Shown: positions 16,536 through 26,504, numbered from the stretch's first letter. The stretch is 64,000 nucleotides of DNA from Hymenobacter aquaticus (GCF_004765605.1 NZ_SRLC01000002.1:434001-498000), one strand, 5' to 3'. Made by a program: numbers and translations. Notes: a model not told the origin generated them from the letters alone.

Positions 16536-18223
16536 AAATTCATGCTCACCGTAGAGTCGCCAATTTTTATTTCAAAAGGGTGAGAGTCGGGCACATCGCC
16601 CCTATCCGTCCGGCGCTTCGGGTCAAAATATCGCAGGCACGAGTAAGCGGCTCCAAGTGGGTCATCAGGCTTATACTTTAAGCCCGTTGCAAGTGTAGCC
16701 ACAAGTTGCATCCACGAGCCCCAAGCTGCTTTCTCACTCGGTTCACCACTCGTGAAATGCGCCGTGTGCCGGTTCAGCACCATCAGGTAAAACCCTTTGT
16801 AGCTCCTACGCTCCTCGCGTGTGAGTTGAAGCTGAAGGGCGCTGAAAATTTCTTCTGGCTTCAACCTTGTTGCCCAAGCATATACTCTCTCCACCCATTC
16901 GTTAGCCTTACCGTAGTAATTCTTCACAACGCTTGCACGCCGTCGCATAGAGTCGCCATAGCCATCAGGCCATTTTAGCTGAATGAGCGCAAGGGTACAG
17001 GTCTTTCTGTCGTACATAACAGCGTCTACATCCGTTGCGCCAAGTGGAGTAGTAATCCGCACCTCCCTATTAATCTTAATAATATGCTCTTGCGGAAAAA
17101 GCTTAAACAGGTCGCTGCGAAATCTATCCTCCCTATTATTCACAGACCGGAAATAGTCTTTCTCAAACCGACGCTTTAACTCGTAGTTGAGCAGTTGAAA
17201 CGGGTTGTCACAGCAGCCCGCAACCGACCTGAGCAGAAATCCGTCGGACATCCGAACAAACGGCGGCGGCGCTGCGGCTGTGAAGCTTGTGTAGCCTTCG
17301 CAATTGGCTTTGTCTACCGTCAGACAACTCAGAATCTGGCTGGCCTGCTCCTCAGTAACATCAAGGTCTTTAACAAGCGCCTCAACGAAGGAATGGTCAG
17401 GTCGCAGATAGGGCAGCAAATTAGCCAGCAGCGCCTGTGGCTGTTTTTCAATCGCGGCAAGTGCGTAATGCGTGTGCATTAGTGCAACGCCCATAAGTTG
17501 TTCAACTGCATCAACGTAAATTCGATAGGGCAGGCCACCAAATACGTCTTCTGGCCCAAAATTCTCATGCTCCTGTAACCGCAAGAGATGGTATTGGCCT
17601 TGCTGTTGGAAATAGTCAGAAACCTCTTCTGGCGCATCATAGGCCATAAACTGGGGGTACGGCATCTGGACGGTCTGGCGTAGCAGCGGCTGTATGCTTT
17701 CAAACGATAACGGCCGCTCTTTCTCCCGAGCCTTGATGACTTGCTCAAATAAGTTTGTAACGACAAGGTGCCTATACTCCCTCTCGAAACGTTCGACACC
17801 ATAGTATTTATGGTTGGGCTCAAGCTGCGCTTCGCGGCCGGTAATTTCAGTAATTTTCACCATCCCGTAGTGCACGTAATCCAATAGCTGCTGACATAGA
17901 CCAACTCGGCCTGACGCACCCAGGAGCATCTGCCCGTTCTCTATAAGCTCCTTGTTTGAGGGAAAAAGCATAGGCTGAGGCTCCATGTCAAAGAGTCCGT
18001 ATGCCTCCTTGAAAAGCGGCTGCCATCCGAATTTGTATAAGCTTGCTATTGACGGACTAATCTCCGCATCGTGTTGGGATATAATGTACTGAACGTCCAA
18101 GCTTCTAATTAGTCCCAGCAATGCCACGAAAGGCGGGTTAGCCCTGATATGTCTACCCACAGCGGCCATTTCTGCCTCAATCTCCTCACGCAGAAAATCC
18201 AGATTTTCCCTTTGTGAACTCAT
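16532..18223 (-). CDS. Large unknown protein with C-terminal nuclease-like core
   Basis: The 563-residue protein has a helical N-terminal two thirds with no family I know. The C-terminal part has TPLGATDVDAVMYD and LALIQLKWPDGYGDS, spaced like a D...QxK variant of the PD-(D/E)XK core (about residues 398-425), then a basic stretch (SMRRRASVVKNYY). It may be a restriction-like or modification-dependent nuclease. It is the first gene inside cargo block b and is transcribed away from the helicase pair. A short conserved-looking cysteine pair (GCCDNPFQLL) precedes the core. Confidence 0.72.
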   Translation of the reverse strand: MSSQRENLDFLREEIEAEMAAVGRHIRANPPFVALLGLIRSLDVQYIISQHDAEISPSIASLYKFGWQPLFKEAYGLFDMEPQPMLFPSNKELIENGQMLLGASGRVGLCQQLLDYVHYGMVKITEITGREAQLEPNHKYYGVERFEREYRHLVVTNLFEQVIKAREKERPLSFESIQPLLRQTVQMPYPQFMAYDAPEEVSDYFQQQGQYHLLRLQEHENFGPEDVFGGLPYRIYVDAVEQLMGVALMHTHYALAAIEKQPQALLANLLPYLRPDHSFVEALVKDLDVTEEQASQILSCLTVDKANCEGYTSFTAAAPPPFVRMSDGFLLRSVAGCCDNPFQLLNYELKRRFEKDYFRSVNNREDRFRSDLFKLFPQEHIIKINREVRITTPLGATDVDAVMYDRKTCTLALIQLKWPDGYGDSMRRRASVVKNYYGKANEWVERVYAWATRLKPEEIFSALQLQLTREERRSYKGFYLMVLNRHTAHFTSGEPSEKAAWGSWMQLVATLATGLKYKPDDPLGAAYSCLRYFDPKRRTDRGDVPDSHPFEIKIGDSTVSMNF

Positions 18224-18247
18224 ACAGTTGGCGGGATTTCACTATTG

Positions 18248-18556
18248 CTAATGCGTTATAACCAGCACCGGCCCACACAAAGCCGCGTCCTCGTCGCCTG
18301 GGTCAAATTCCACCCCCGACACCTCAGTTACCGCTGCCATTGCGGCCTCGTTCACAGGCTCCTCGCAGTCGAACACCGAGTAGGCCATGTACCTAGGCCC
18401 CCTGACCAGCACATCTACCAAGTCGCGGGAGCAGCCTATGGGCACAGGCACCTGCTCGGGCACCGCCGCTAACCCGGTAGCCGGGTCGGGCAGGCTCAGC
18501 CCCTCAACGGAAACGCGCTGCGGATTCTGGTGCGGCAGATAGGAAGTAGCATTCAT
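18248..18556 (-). CDS. Small hypothetical protein
   Basis: A 102-residue acidic protein with no recognised domain. It lies 24 bp upstream of the 563-residue gene and is probably cotranscribed with it. Its AUG-led frame and codon use match its neighbours. It could be a regulator or antidote for the nuclease-like protein, which is a guess from position. Confidence 0.6.
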   Translation of the reverse strand: MNATSYLPHQNPQRVSVEGLSLPDPATGLAAVPEQVPVPIGCSRDLVDVLVRGPRYMAYSVFDCEEPVNEAAMAAVTEVSGVEFDPGDEDAALCGPVLVITH

Positions 18557-18646
18557 AGCAAAACGGTGTGCATAAGGTAGGCGAAGTTCGGCGATAGCTC
18601 ACAACTAAACTGCCCGAGGACTAAAGGGTAATGGCATCCGTGTAAA

Positions 18647-20620
18647 TTGCCCCATATTCCGCATTTACACCCTACAGCTTTGCTTTTCGCACAAATAGAT
18701 ACACTTAGCGCCTCTGCTCTAGCGCAATCTACTTCAGGCTCCCCGATAGTTTTAGCCGTTCTACTTGTCTCTGCGCTCGGTCTGCTGGCTTACTGGATTT
18801 TTCGTCCCAAGTCGACCCAGCACCACACGCTGCCGCCTCCGCCACTTCCCGTCCCGCCTTCCCCAGGTACTCTACCTATTCAGAATAGGCCACAGCCTGC
18901 GCCTGCAATTCCGAAGGTTGCTTCGCCAACGCTCACGCCAAAGCCAACTCCGGTCACCAAGAGTCAGCCAGAGGCCGCTGCTCCACCGCCGCCTGTCCAT
19001 TCTAAACCAATTCCCGCCACTCCGCCGCCAACTCCTGCTGCTGCGCCCCCCGCTCGACGGGCAGAGCCTACCCAGCCTACTCCTCCACCGGCTACGCCCC
19101 GGCCTGCGCCCCGGCCTGCGCCCCAGCACCCGGCTGCCGAACAGGTACCGGTGCCTGGCGAAATTAAATACATTGGTTACGAGCCGCTACCCGCCCGCAG
19201 TAATAGCCGCTATCCTTATCTGCGCTGGCCAGCCGCTGGCAAGCGCGTACCTGTCAAGTTCCCCCGCGCTGGTCGCTCGGCCAACCGCGGCTACTGCGAA
19301 GCGGCTTTTGTTGAGCATTTGCGCCGCTTCTTTCCTAAGTCCGGCCCGGTTCGGGTGCTTGATAACCACCATCTGCCCACCGCCAACGCTTCCCGTCCCT
19401 ACGAGCCGGATGTAGCTCTGCTACACGAGCGCAACGGCCTCAATCTCTTTCTCAACGTCGAGATTGACGAGCCTTATGACGGTGCCAACCGCTTGCCCAC
19501 ACACTGCCAGGGTGACGATGACAGCCGCGACAACTTTTTTACCAGTCGCGGGTGGGTCGTGCTGCGCTTTGCCGAAATTCAGGTTCATCAGCAGCCGGAA
19601 GCCTGTTGTGCCGTTATTGCCCACCTCATTGCCCGGCTCGACCCTGCCTACCAGATTCCTGAAACCTTATTATCTGTCGGTACGCCCGCAGGCGTGGCGG
19701 TCTGGGATGTGGTGCAGGCGCAGAAGTGGGCTAAAGCCCGCTACCGTGAGCAGTACTTGGGAATCATTGACTTCGGCAGATATGAGAGTAGTGGCGTCGG
19801 TCCTGCCGCCGAACCGTTACCCATTGAGGCGGAGATTGAAAAACTGGTAGCTCAAGCAGCCCCCCTGCCTCCGCCGCCCAAGCCTGGTACGCTGCAGAAA
19901 GCTAACCCTGACCCGCGCCGTAGCGCCTTGAGCTTCGATGCTGACGCCCACCAGTATTACATCAACGGACAGCCTGCATTGGCTGTCAGTACTTTGATAA
20001 GCCGCTTCTTCCCGGAGTTTGACACTGAATATTGGTCGGCCTACAAAGCGGCTCAACGCGGCTGCACACCCGAAGAGGTGGCCCAAGAATGGGCTGACAA
20101 AGCTGCTGCCTCGTCGCGTGCCGGCACCATCCTGCATCAGCAGATCGAAGATTTTTACAATCAAGGCACCCCCGCTACTGGCTCCGAGTTTGCTCATTTC
20201 CTCAGCTTTCACCGCGCTTTTTCCCACCTTGTGCCTCACCGCACCGAGTGGCAGGTGTACAGTGAGGAGTTGATGCTGGCGGGCACTCTCGATTTTGTGG
20301 CCCGCAACACTGATGGAACCCTTTCTATCTACGACTGGAAGCGCAGCCATAAAGTGGTAGATGCTGCCGGCCAAGTTCAGCTAAACCGCTACCAGACTGC
20401 CGAGGGGCCGCTTGGGGACCTGCCCGACTGCTCGTTCAGCCACTATACCCTGCAACAGAATATGTATAAGTGGCTGCTTGAAACCAATTACGGTTGCCGC
20501 GTCCGTGATATGCACTTGGTAGTGCTACATCCTGACTATGACCGCTACCACCTCGTACCCGTGCCCGAGCGCCCTGCCCATGTTGCTCGTATGCTCGATG
20601 TTGTGCGAGCCAAACGATAG
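18647..20620 (+). CDS. Membrane-anchored protein with two nuclease-like domains
   Basis: Up to 657 residues. No in-frame ATG exists near the 5' end, so a TTG (18647 or 18680) or another rare start is needed. Residues about 33-52 form one membrane helix, followed by a 100-residue Pro/Ala linker. Domain 1 (about 180-350) has YEPDVALLHE and LNVEIDEPY, a Vsr/DUF559-like endonuclease core. Domain 2 (about 420-657) has GTILHQQIEDF, LAGTLDFVAR and LSIYDWKRS, a RecB/Cas4-type PD-(D/E)XK core. The SF1 helicase gene starts 20 bp after its stop, so they form an operon. A membrane-tethered DNA-degrading defence complex is the simplest reading. Confidence 0.78.
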   Translation: MPHIPHLHPTALLFAQIDTLSASALAQSTSGSPIVLAVLLVSALGLLAYWIFRPKSTQHHTLPPPPLPVPPSPGTLPIQNRPQPAPAIPKVASPTLTPKPTPVTKSQPEAAAPPPPVHSKPIPATPPPTPAAAPPARRAEPTQPTPPPATPRPAPRPAPQHPAAEQVPVPGEIKYIGYEPLPARSNSRYPYLRWPAAGKRVPVKFPRAGRSANRGYCEAAFVEHLRRFFPKSGPVRVLDNHHLPTANASRPYEPDVALLHERNGLNLFLNVEIDEPYDGANRLPTHCQGDDDSRDNFFTSRGWVVLRFAEIQVHQQPEACCAVIAHLIARLDPAYQIPETLLSVGTPAGVAVWDVVQAQKWAKARYREQYLGIIDFGRYESSGVGPAAEPLPIEAEIEKLVAQAAPLPPPPKPGTLQKANPDPRRSALSFDADAHQYYINGQPALAVSTLISRFFPEFDTEYWSAYKAAQRGCTPEEVAQEWADKAAASSRAGTILHQQIEDFYNQGTPATGSEFAHFLSFHRAFSHLVPHRTEWQVYSEELMLAGTLDFVARNTDGTLSIYDWKRSHKVVDAAGQVQLNRYQTAEGPLGDLPDCSFSHYTLQQNMYKWLLETNYGCRVRDMHLVVLHPDYDRYHLVPVPERPAHVARMLDVVRAKR

Positions 20621-20640
20621 AGCTGTAACCCTGCCTCGCT

Positions 20641-22545
20641 ATGCCAGCCTCCAATTACCAGCTTATAGAATTGGTTGAACAGCTTCGCCGGTTTCATGAT
20701 GCCGAGCACGAGGCCCAACAGCGTGAAATACGCCAGACTTGGGCGCTGCCGCTGGCGGCGCGGGTGCGCAAAGGTAGCGCCATTGCCAATGTGAGTATTC
20801 CCGGCACCGTACCGAGTGAGGAAACACGCGAGAGCATTCGCCAGCGGCTTACTAACGCGGGTATTGAGCCAAGCGAGGAAAAGATTCTCAACAACTTTCG
20901 TTCCTATGCGTCGCTCTCGCCTACTGTCACTATAGAAGCACCCGTCAATAGGTCAAATTTCAGGGCAGGATCCTATGTCCTCTTGCACCGCGGCGACCCA
21001 TTCAATGAGCGTGAATCTTACCCATTAGTGCTCATGCAAGACGCCGGCCAACGGCTAACGCTGGAAGCCGAGTTTGGCAAAAATCCCCGTGCCCGCGGCC
21101 TCTCCGATGGCTGGATTTTGGATGCTCATCAGCCTGACTTACGGTGGATATTACATAAAGCTCTCGACCAACTTCTGGCGAGCCAGCCCGATGCTATTAG
21201 TGATGTGCTCGTTGACCAGCAGCTACCGACCTTCGACCCTGACCACCTCACCCAAGCCGAGGCTTTATCTGCTACGTTAGGTTTCAACGCCCGGCAGCGT
21301 GAGGCGTTTATCAATGCTTACGGCGCCCGTAACTATTACCTGATTCAGGGGCCACCCGGCACAGGTAAAACGTGGGTCTTGGCACACCTCGCCACAGCCT
21401 TCGCCCGGCAGGGTTTGCGCGTGCTTATTACGTCCTCCAACCACCGCGGCATAAACAATGCCCTGCGCAAGATTCACGAAGTAACCAGCTACCCGCACCT
21501 GCTCAAAGTCGGTAAGCAGGCAGATGCCGACGGCTTAGGAGAAGTTGCTAACCATGAAAACGGGCCAGCGCTTGAAGCTGTGGACGGGAATGGGTTCATC
21601 GTCGGTGCTACCTGTTTTGCTCTCTATACCAAGCGCTTAGCAGGAGTAAAATTTGACGTGGTAGTTGTCGACGAGGCCAGCCAGTTAACGCTGCTGCAAG
21701 CCGCTGCCGCTATGCTTGCTGGTCGCAAATACATTTTCATTGGTGACCACCAGCAAATGCCGCCCATCATTGCGGCCTCCCATTCCGACCCAGCCCTGCA
21801 CCGCTCCGTATTCGAGCACTTGTTTACCCGCGCACCTGGCACTCGCCTGAACGTCACTTACCGACTCAATGCGAGCCTGGCTGAATTTGCATCGTCTTAC
21901 TTCTACGAAAACGACTTTACTTCCCACGAGTCCGCTGCTACCCGCACCCTTCACATACCCTCGACACCCACACAGTACGCTGATATTCTTGACCCCGCCC
22001 AACCCAGCGTTTTCGTAGATCTGCGCCATAGCAACTCCAAAACATATGAGCGCAGCGAAGCCCACTATGTTGCCGAACTGGTGTCTGAACTGCTGGCTAG
22101 CGGCGTTTCTGCCAGCGAAATAGCTGTTGTTATTCCCTATCGTGCCCAGGGGCGTGCCATCCGCCGCCGCCTCGACAAACGTTGCGCTGACCGCTCGCCC
22201 GAAGAGTTAGCTCAGGTCACCATCGATACCGTGGAGCGAATGCAGGGCCAGGAACGTGACGTGATAATACTGTCACTCACGTCCGGCCGCTTTGACTCTG
22301 CTTTGCAGCGAGCCAGCTTTTACTTTATGCCTAACCGCCTCAATGTGGCAATTACCCGCGCCCGCGTCAAGCGTATCATTGTCGGTAGCTCCCACCTCAC
22401 CCGCGCCCGCTTCGATGTACCCGAGTTGCAACAGTGGGTAGACTGTTTCCGAGACTTTCTCAACTCCTGTCACCGCATTACCCGCTTGGAACCGTTAAAA
22501 AAGACTCGTCCAGCCAATACTTCCAATAGCAAAGCTGCTGGATGA
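20641..22545 (+). CDS. UPF1/DNA2-type superfamily 1 helicase
   Basis: A 634-residue SF1 helicase. Walker A QGPPGTGKT (about residue 240), motif II VVVDEASQ, motif III GDHQQMPPI, then TYRLN, VIPYRAQ, TVERMQGQERDVIILSLTSG and NRLNVAITRARVK (motifs IV-VI) are all intact. An N-terminal segment of about 200 residues precedes the motor and may hold the UPF1-like beta-barrel. The family unwinds DNA or RNA 5' to 3'. Encoded directly after the double-nuclease protein, it probably feeds DNA to that nuclease. A strong terminator follows. It is not a recognised named defence system to my knowledge. Confidence 0.88.
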   Translation: MPASNYQLIELVEQLRRFHDAEHEAQQREIRQTWALPLAARVRKGSAIANVSIPGTVPSEETRESIRQRLTNAGIEPSEEKILNNFRSYASLSPTVTIEAPVNRSNFRAGSYVLLHRGDPFNERESYPLVLMQDAGQRLTLEAEFGKNPRARGLSDGWILDAHQPDLRWILHKALDQLLASQPDAISDVLVDQQLPTFDPDHLTQAEALSATLGFNARQREAFINAYGARNYYLIQGPPGTGKTWVLAHLATAFARQGLRVLITSSNHRGINNALRKIHEVTSYPHLLKVGKQADADGLGEVANHENGPALEAVDGNGFIVGATCFALYTKRLAGVKFDVVVVDEASQLTLLQAAAAMLAGRKYIFIGDHQQMPPIIAASHSDPALHRSVFEHLFTRAPGTRLNVTYRLNASLAEFASSYFYENDFTSHESAATRTLHIPSTPTQYADILDPAQPSVFVDLRHSNSKTYERSEAHYVAELVSELLASGVSASEIAVVIPYRAQGRAIRRRLDKRCADRSPEELAQVTIDTVERMQGQERDVIILSLTSGRFDSALQRASFYFMPNRLNVAITRARVKRIIVGSSHLTRARFDVPELQQWVDCFRDFLNSCHRITRLEPLKKTRPANTSNSKAAG

Positions 22546-22567
22546 TAAGACCACACCGGCTTAACCC

Positions 22568-22603
22568 CAAAAAAGGCCACTCCGACATCGGAGCGGCCTT
22601 TTT
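22568..22603. terminator. Hairpin terminator after the helicase
   Basis: AAAAAGGCC-A-CTCCGA-CAT-CGGAG-C-GGCCTTTTT, a GC-rich stem with a T tail 25 bp after the helicase stop. It ends cargo block b. Confidence 0.88.
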
Positions 22604-22633
22604 CGTCAAAGTACCTCTTACACAGTTTGCCTT

Positions 22634-22730
22634 AAACCTCAAAATGCGGCCGGTCCTTCCACCCCGGCCAGTCCCCGCCCCAGCGCACCGCCGGACTCGC
22701 CACCTTCATCAACTGCGCGAACCGCCGCAG
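22634..22730. repeat. Endolysin 3'-end remnant, copy 2
   Basis: Nearly identical to 26508-26603 (the last 95 or so bases of the M15 gene including its stop; three or four substitutions). Read on the minus strand it ends D-R-P-H-F-E-V-stop. The similarity stops sharply at 22730. It separates cargo blocks b and c. Confidence 0.9.
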
Positions 22731-22850
22731 GACGTGAGTGGTAAAAGGTTTTTTTGTCTGCTTTGCGTCACAAATCAGATTTGTGTGATTGTACAAGTAT
22801 GATAAATTAAATATTTTATATAAATATGTGTGTGCTAACTAAGTAAGACT

Positions 22851-24896
22851 ATGGATAACAGGTACCATCGCTTTCGGCGAGAAGTGGTTTCTTGCCTGCT
22901 TAAGCGTGGCGAGCAACTCTTTAAGCTTTTACTTTTAGGTGGCTCTTTGGCCTTATCATCCTGCCGCGCTATAGAGCCCAGATATGAGGTGAGTCAGCTA
23001 CCAGCTCCTTACCAAGGTAAAGCCCCTCTCAACCATGATAACGTTGATTATCACAATCATTTAACTTTAAAGCCTTATTATCAACTTATAGAGACGCCGG
23101 TTCAAATAGTCAATCCCAGACTGGTACTTGTGCCTACTCCCCACTATGAAACTTACCCTCCTGCACAATGGGATCCATCGGGCAGGTTAGGTTATGCAGC
23201 TTGGCAGTTGAACACCTCACAAGAGTTGAGATACCAAGCCTACGGTAAATTTTCTGATTTTTCTCGTTACCGACAATCCGCTTGGCCCGAGTTGACGGGC
23301 TACAAAGCAGTCTGTACCTCGTTGTATTCTATCGAGAAGGGGCTCACGACCAACGAGGGAAGCAAAACATTAGGCATCATTAATAATACAGGGCTTAAAC
23401 GCTTTGCCCTTAAAACAGTCACTGGTTTGGATAAAAAACGACTACAAAATGTAGTGCATGATTTAACGCTTGAGCCATTAATTGAAACCCAGGCTGAGTA
23501 CGATTTTCTAAAGCATCAAGCACAGGCGCTGTCTGCCGAAAGTCCTCAGCGTGTCGTATTGGCCGAGCCCCGAACTCTAGATAGTCTGTTGCAGGCACCA
23601 AATACAACTGCAGTTGTTATCAGTATTGAGGGGGGGCACGTGCTCTTAGGACCTGATGCGCTGCAAAACAATAGATTGTTATTAGCAGATACCAAGCCCC
23701 AGGATGCACAGGACATCCGTGACAGGGTAGCTTTAATCAAAGCTTGGCAACACCCCGTCTTCTTCATCACGTTTAGCCACCTCATCTGGAATAAGTTGGC
23801 AGGCCAAGCGAAAGGAACAGATGCTGATGGTTTCAAGCGGCAGTTGCTTACCATCCTTTCTCGTATGCCGGGCTTTGGTCCTGCAGTTTTCACCCAGCCA
23901 AATTCAGGCATAGCGGGGCTTTCTGGAGCATCTTATGAAAGCGGTACCCTGCCATATGATAATGGGAATTCAGAACGCATTATCCCAGATGATAACCAGT
24001 TGGGTCTAGTAGCAATAGAGGCTCTTTTGAGTAAAAACAACGGGCGTCGAATATTGATAGATCTTCGCCATTCAGGTATCAAGACCCGACTGCAATTCTA
24101 TCATCTCCGAGATAGTTTATATCAAGACGTTCCGCCTTTAGTTTCTCATTGCGCCGCAAGTGGCGAATCTCTACGGCTTGCAATAGCCACTGGCCTACGG
24201 CCATATTATGATAGATACCCTGAATTCAACAACCCAGAAAAATTCTATCGCAAAAAGATAAAAAATCATTCTTTTCGGATGTTTAATCAATGGCCCTATT
24301 CCAAGTACTTCTCCGACAACACCACGACGCTGAAGGCCACTGAAATATTTCGTAGTAATAGCACAGGTTGGTTCCATCCGACTAGTAATAACTTGGCAGA
24401 TGAGGAAATAGAGTATATCACCCGAAATGGTGGACTCATGGGTCTCACCGTTGAGCAAAGAGGTTTGGGGGGCAGTATGAAACAGTACAAGAAGACTCGT
24501 CGTGCAGCCCAAGCGAGTTTCCGGAGCTGGCTTACCCGTAATGAACCCACTCTCACTGATGCTGAGCGTCTGATCAGAGAAAAGCAGTTTTTTGATGCGG
24601 TTCCATTCATGCGCAACCTGTGGTATTTCACTAACCTCAGTAAGCCTGGGGCTGACGTCTGGTATCACCTTACCATCGGGTCTGACTATGATGGCATTGC
24701 TGATCCTATGGATTCCTTTGCAACCTCCAGCCGGCTGCCTAACCTAGAAAGTTTTATCAATGATTATTACCAAGCGTTCGAACATGTGTACGGCTTAAGG
24801 TTTAATTTAGCTGGCCGTTCAATGTCTCAAAATCTTCGTTTAGTATTTTCAACCAACGGTGTTGATTTTATCAAAAAGTACTATCCTAGGCGCTAG
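22851..24896 (+). CDS. Lipoprotein related to membrane dipeptidase (peptidase M19)
   Basis: A 681-residue protein with a lipoprotein signal (LALSSC, Cys38). The amidohydrolase-type metal ligands of M19 enzymes can be traced: VDYHNH (66-70), VISIEGGH (about 260), FFITFSHL (about 310), ILIDLRHSG (about 405), VSHCAASG (about 430) and GSDYDG (about 612). It is much longer than typical M19 enzymes (about 350-400), with extra segments between motifs. M19 enzymes cleave dipeptides or beta-lactams. The gene is AT-rich compared with the flanks, pointing to recent import. An alpha/beta-hydrolase lipoprotein gene follows. The true substrate is unknown. Confidence 0.78.
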   Translation: MDNRYHRFRREVVSCLLKRGEQLFKLLLLGGSLALSSCRAIEPRYEVSQLPAPYQGKAPLNHDNVDYHNHLTLKPYYQLIETPVQIVNPRLVLVPTPHYETYPPAQWDPSGRLGYAAWQLNTSQELRYQAYGKFSDFSRYRQSAWPELTGYKAVCTSLYSIEKGLTTNEGSKTLGIINNTGLKRFALKTVTGLDKKRLQNVVHDLTLEPLIETQAEYDFLKHQAQALSAESPQRVVLAEPRTLDSLLQAPNTTAVVISIEGGHVLLGPDALQNNRLLLADTKPQDAQDIRDRVALIKAWQHPVFFITFSHLIWNKLAGQAKGTDADGFKRQLLTILSRMPGFGPAVFTQPNSGIAGLSGASYESGTLPYDNGNSERIIPDDNQLGLVAIEALLSKNNGRRILIDLRHSGIKTRLQFYHLRDSLYQDVPPLVSHCAASGESLRLAIATGLRPYYDRYPEFNNPEKFYRKKIKNHSFRMFNQWPYSKYFSDNTTTLKATEIFRSNSTGWFHPTSNNLADEEIEYITRNGGLMGLTVEQRGLGGSMKQYKKTRRAAQASFRSWLTRNEPTLTDAERLIREKQFFDAVPFMRNLWYFTNLSKPGADVWYHLTIGSDYDGIADPMDSFATSSRLPNLESFINDYYQAFEHVYGLRFNLAGRSMSQNLRLVFSTNGVDFIKKYYPRR

Positions 24897-25001
24897 TTGG
24901 TATAGCTAAAAATTAGCCTGGTAAGTCGCGCATCAAATCAAGATTTTTGAAATAGTGACTTTGATCGAAAATAATATTTTCAAACACACGCCATTAGCCG
25001 A

Positions 25002-26291
25002 ATGAATACAAAATTCATATTCAATATAATTTTATGGGTGATGATCATTGCCAATGCAGCTTTCATGTGTAGCTGCACCATGCGATATGTACTGTACGGC
25101 ACAGAGGCTAGCCGCTATAGTGGAGCGGTGCAAAACGATAGCACATTCGTTTACTTTGATCGTCAAGGAGATATGTATCCCTCGGTTGACTCTAGAGTAG
25201 TTGTTCACGACGACCGTTTGAACTACCATGGAGCGTCTCTGCAGCACTACTTTCAGTTTTTAACTAAGCCAATCTGGTCTGCGGACCAGCAAGCGCAGGT
25301 TACTTCTCTGAGTAGATACTATGGGGTCAATCTAGACTTGCCAGCAAAGGAAACAGAGGTAAAAGCTTCGTGGCTTCAGCTACAGGATTCTGTTCAGACG
25401 AAGTTTATCCGGAATTTTAATCGACAACTTAAAGCGTCCAAAACTGATGTTTTGGTAGTCTTAATTCATGGCTACAATAATAATGTAGGTGAAACCCGTT
25501 GGTTTGCGCCGCTTAAGCGTCAGATTCTGGCTAACTATTTCATTGGTGAGCGAGTACATTTCTTGCACATATATTGGGACGGGCGCTCAGGTACCTTCGT
25601 ATTACCGATGTGGACATGGGCACAAGGATCGTTGTATCCGGTAGGGTTGGGAGTAAGGCAGATTCTGACTCGTCTTGACCCCAAGATGCCTGTTTATGCG
25701 TTAGGGCACAGCACTGGTGCCCCCGTATTGTGTGCGGCTTTATGGAACTGCACCTCGGCACTGAACAAGGGTCGTGATTACCAAGTGCATCTAGGCGAGA
25801 GATATTTAGATATGCTCAAACAGCCCCGTTACATCACTCCAACCTTACCTAAGTTGCGGGTAGCATTTGTCGCACCCGCTATGCCAGCATTGCACTTCAA
25901 TGATTTTGACAACCGCACAACAATAGCAGGCCAACAGTCATTAACTCCACCACCATTAACCCCGCAGCGGTTTGTGATAGGTCATAACCGCCATGACAAG
26001 GTGACGGGCAAAGGCCCGTTTCCAACTAGACTCTACGGCTCTACGCGGCTGGGAACTAAAAGAAGCGAATACTGTGGACACGGTAATACAACTCCTTATG
26101 GAGTTTTGACTTTGTTGCGCAGTACAGGAAGTTCAGCAGAAACCTTTCTGTATGACTTTACTAAAGGTATTCCGTGGTTCGGGTTAGGACATGGTGTCGT
26201 TAGTTTCATGAATGATGAACGCACTTTCTCACAATTCCTTGATGCTTGGCTTACTAATAAGCCAGTGCGCGGCAACACTACATGTCCGTGA
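25002..26291 (+). CDS. Alpha/beta-hydrolase lipoprotein
   Basis: The 429-residue protein has a hydrophobic leader ending in FMCSC (lipoprotein cleavage likely). VVLIHGYNNN gives the oxyanion-hole strand and YALGHSTGAP the nucleophile elbow (Ser at about 239), like the DUF900 group of hydrolases. A late His (GHNRHDK or GLGHG) could complete the triad. It is 105 bp after the M19-like gene, on the same strand and equally AT-rich. The pair forms cargo block c. Acting on lipids or peptides at the cell surface is plausible; no function is known. Confidence 0.78.
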   Translation: MNTKFIFNIILWVMIIANAAFMCSCTMRYVLYGTEASRYSGAVQNDSTFVYFDRQGDMYPSVDSRVVVHDDRLNYHGASLQHYFQFLTKPIWSADQQAQVTSLSRYYGVNLDLPAKETEVKASWLQLQDSVQTKFIRNFNRQLKASKTDVLVVLIHGYNNNVGETRWFAPLKRQILANYFIGERVHFLHIYWDGRSGTFVLPMWTWAQGSLYPVGLGVRQILTRLDPKMPVYALGHSTGAPVLCAALWNCTSALNKGRDYQVHLGERYLDMLKQPRYITPTLPKLRVAFVAPAMPALHFNDFDNRTTIAGQQSLTPPPLTPQRFVIGHNRHDKVTGKGPFPTRLYGSTRLGTKRSEYCGHGNTTPYGVLTLLRSTGSSAETFLYDFTKGIPWFGLGHGVVSFMNDERTFSQFLDAWLTNKPVRGNTTCP

Positions 26292-26504
26292 TAGTCGCGT
26301 ATGATAAGCATCACCGTGATGACAGTATAAATTCACGTAGGAGTGGAAAGCTACCGGTCCTTGTTGAATGAAATTAAGGCAGTAATGGAGAGAGTGCGTT
26401 GAGAATTTAATCCTATGCACTTGGTCGGTATTTGCGCTACCGAGTTTCCCAACGCTCATTCTAACTAAACAGGCAGATCGCCTGACCTGCCCGTTGCTGT
26501 TCAT

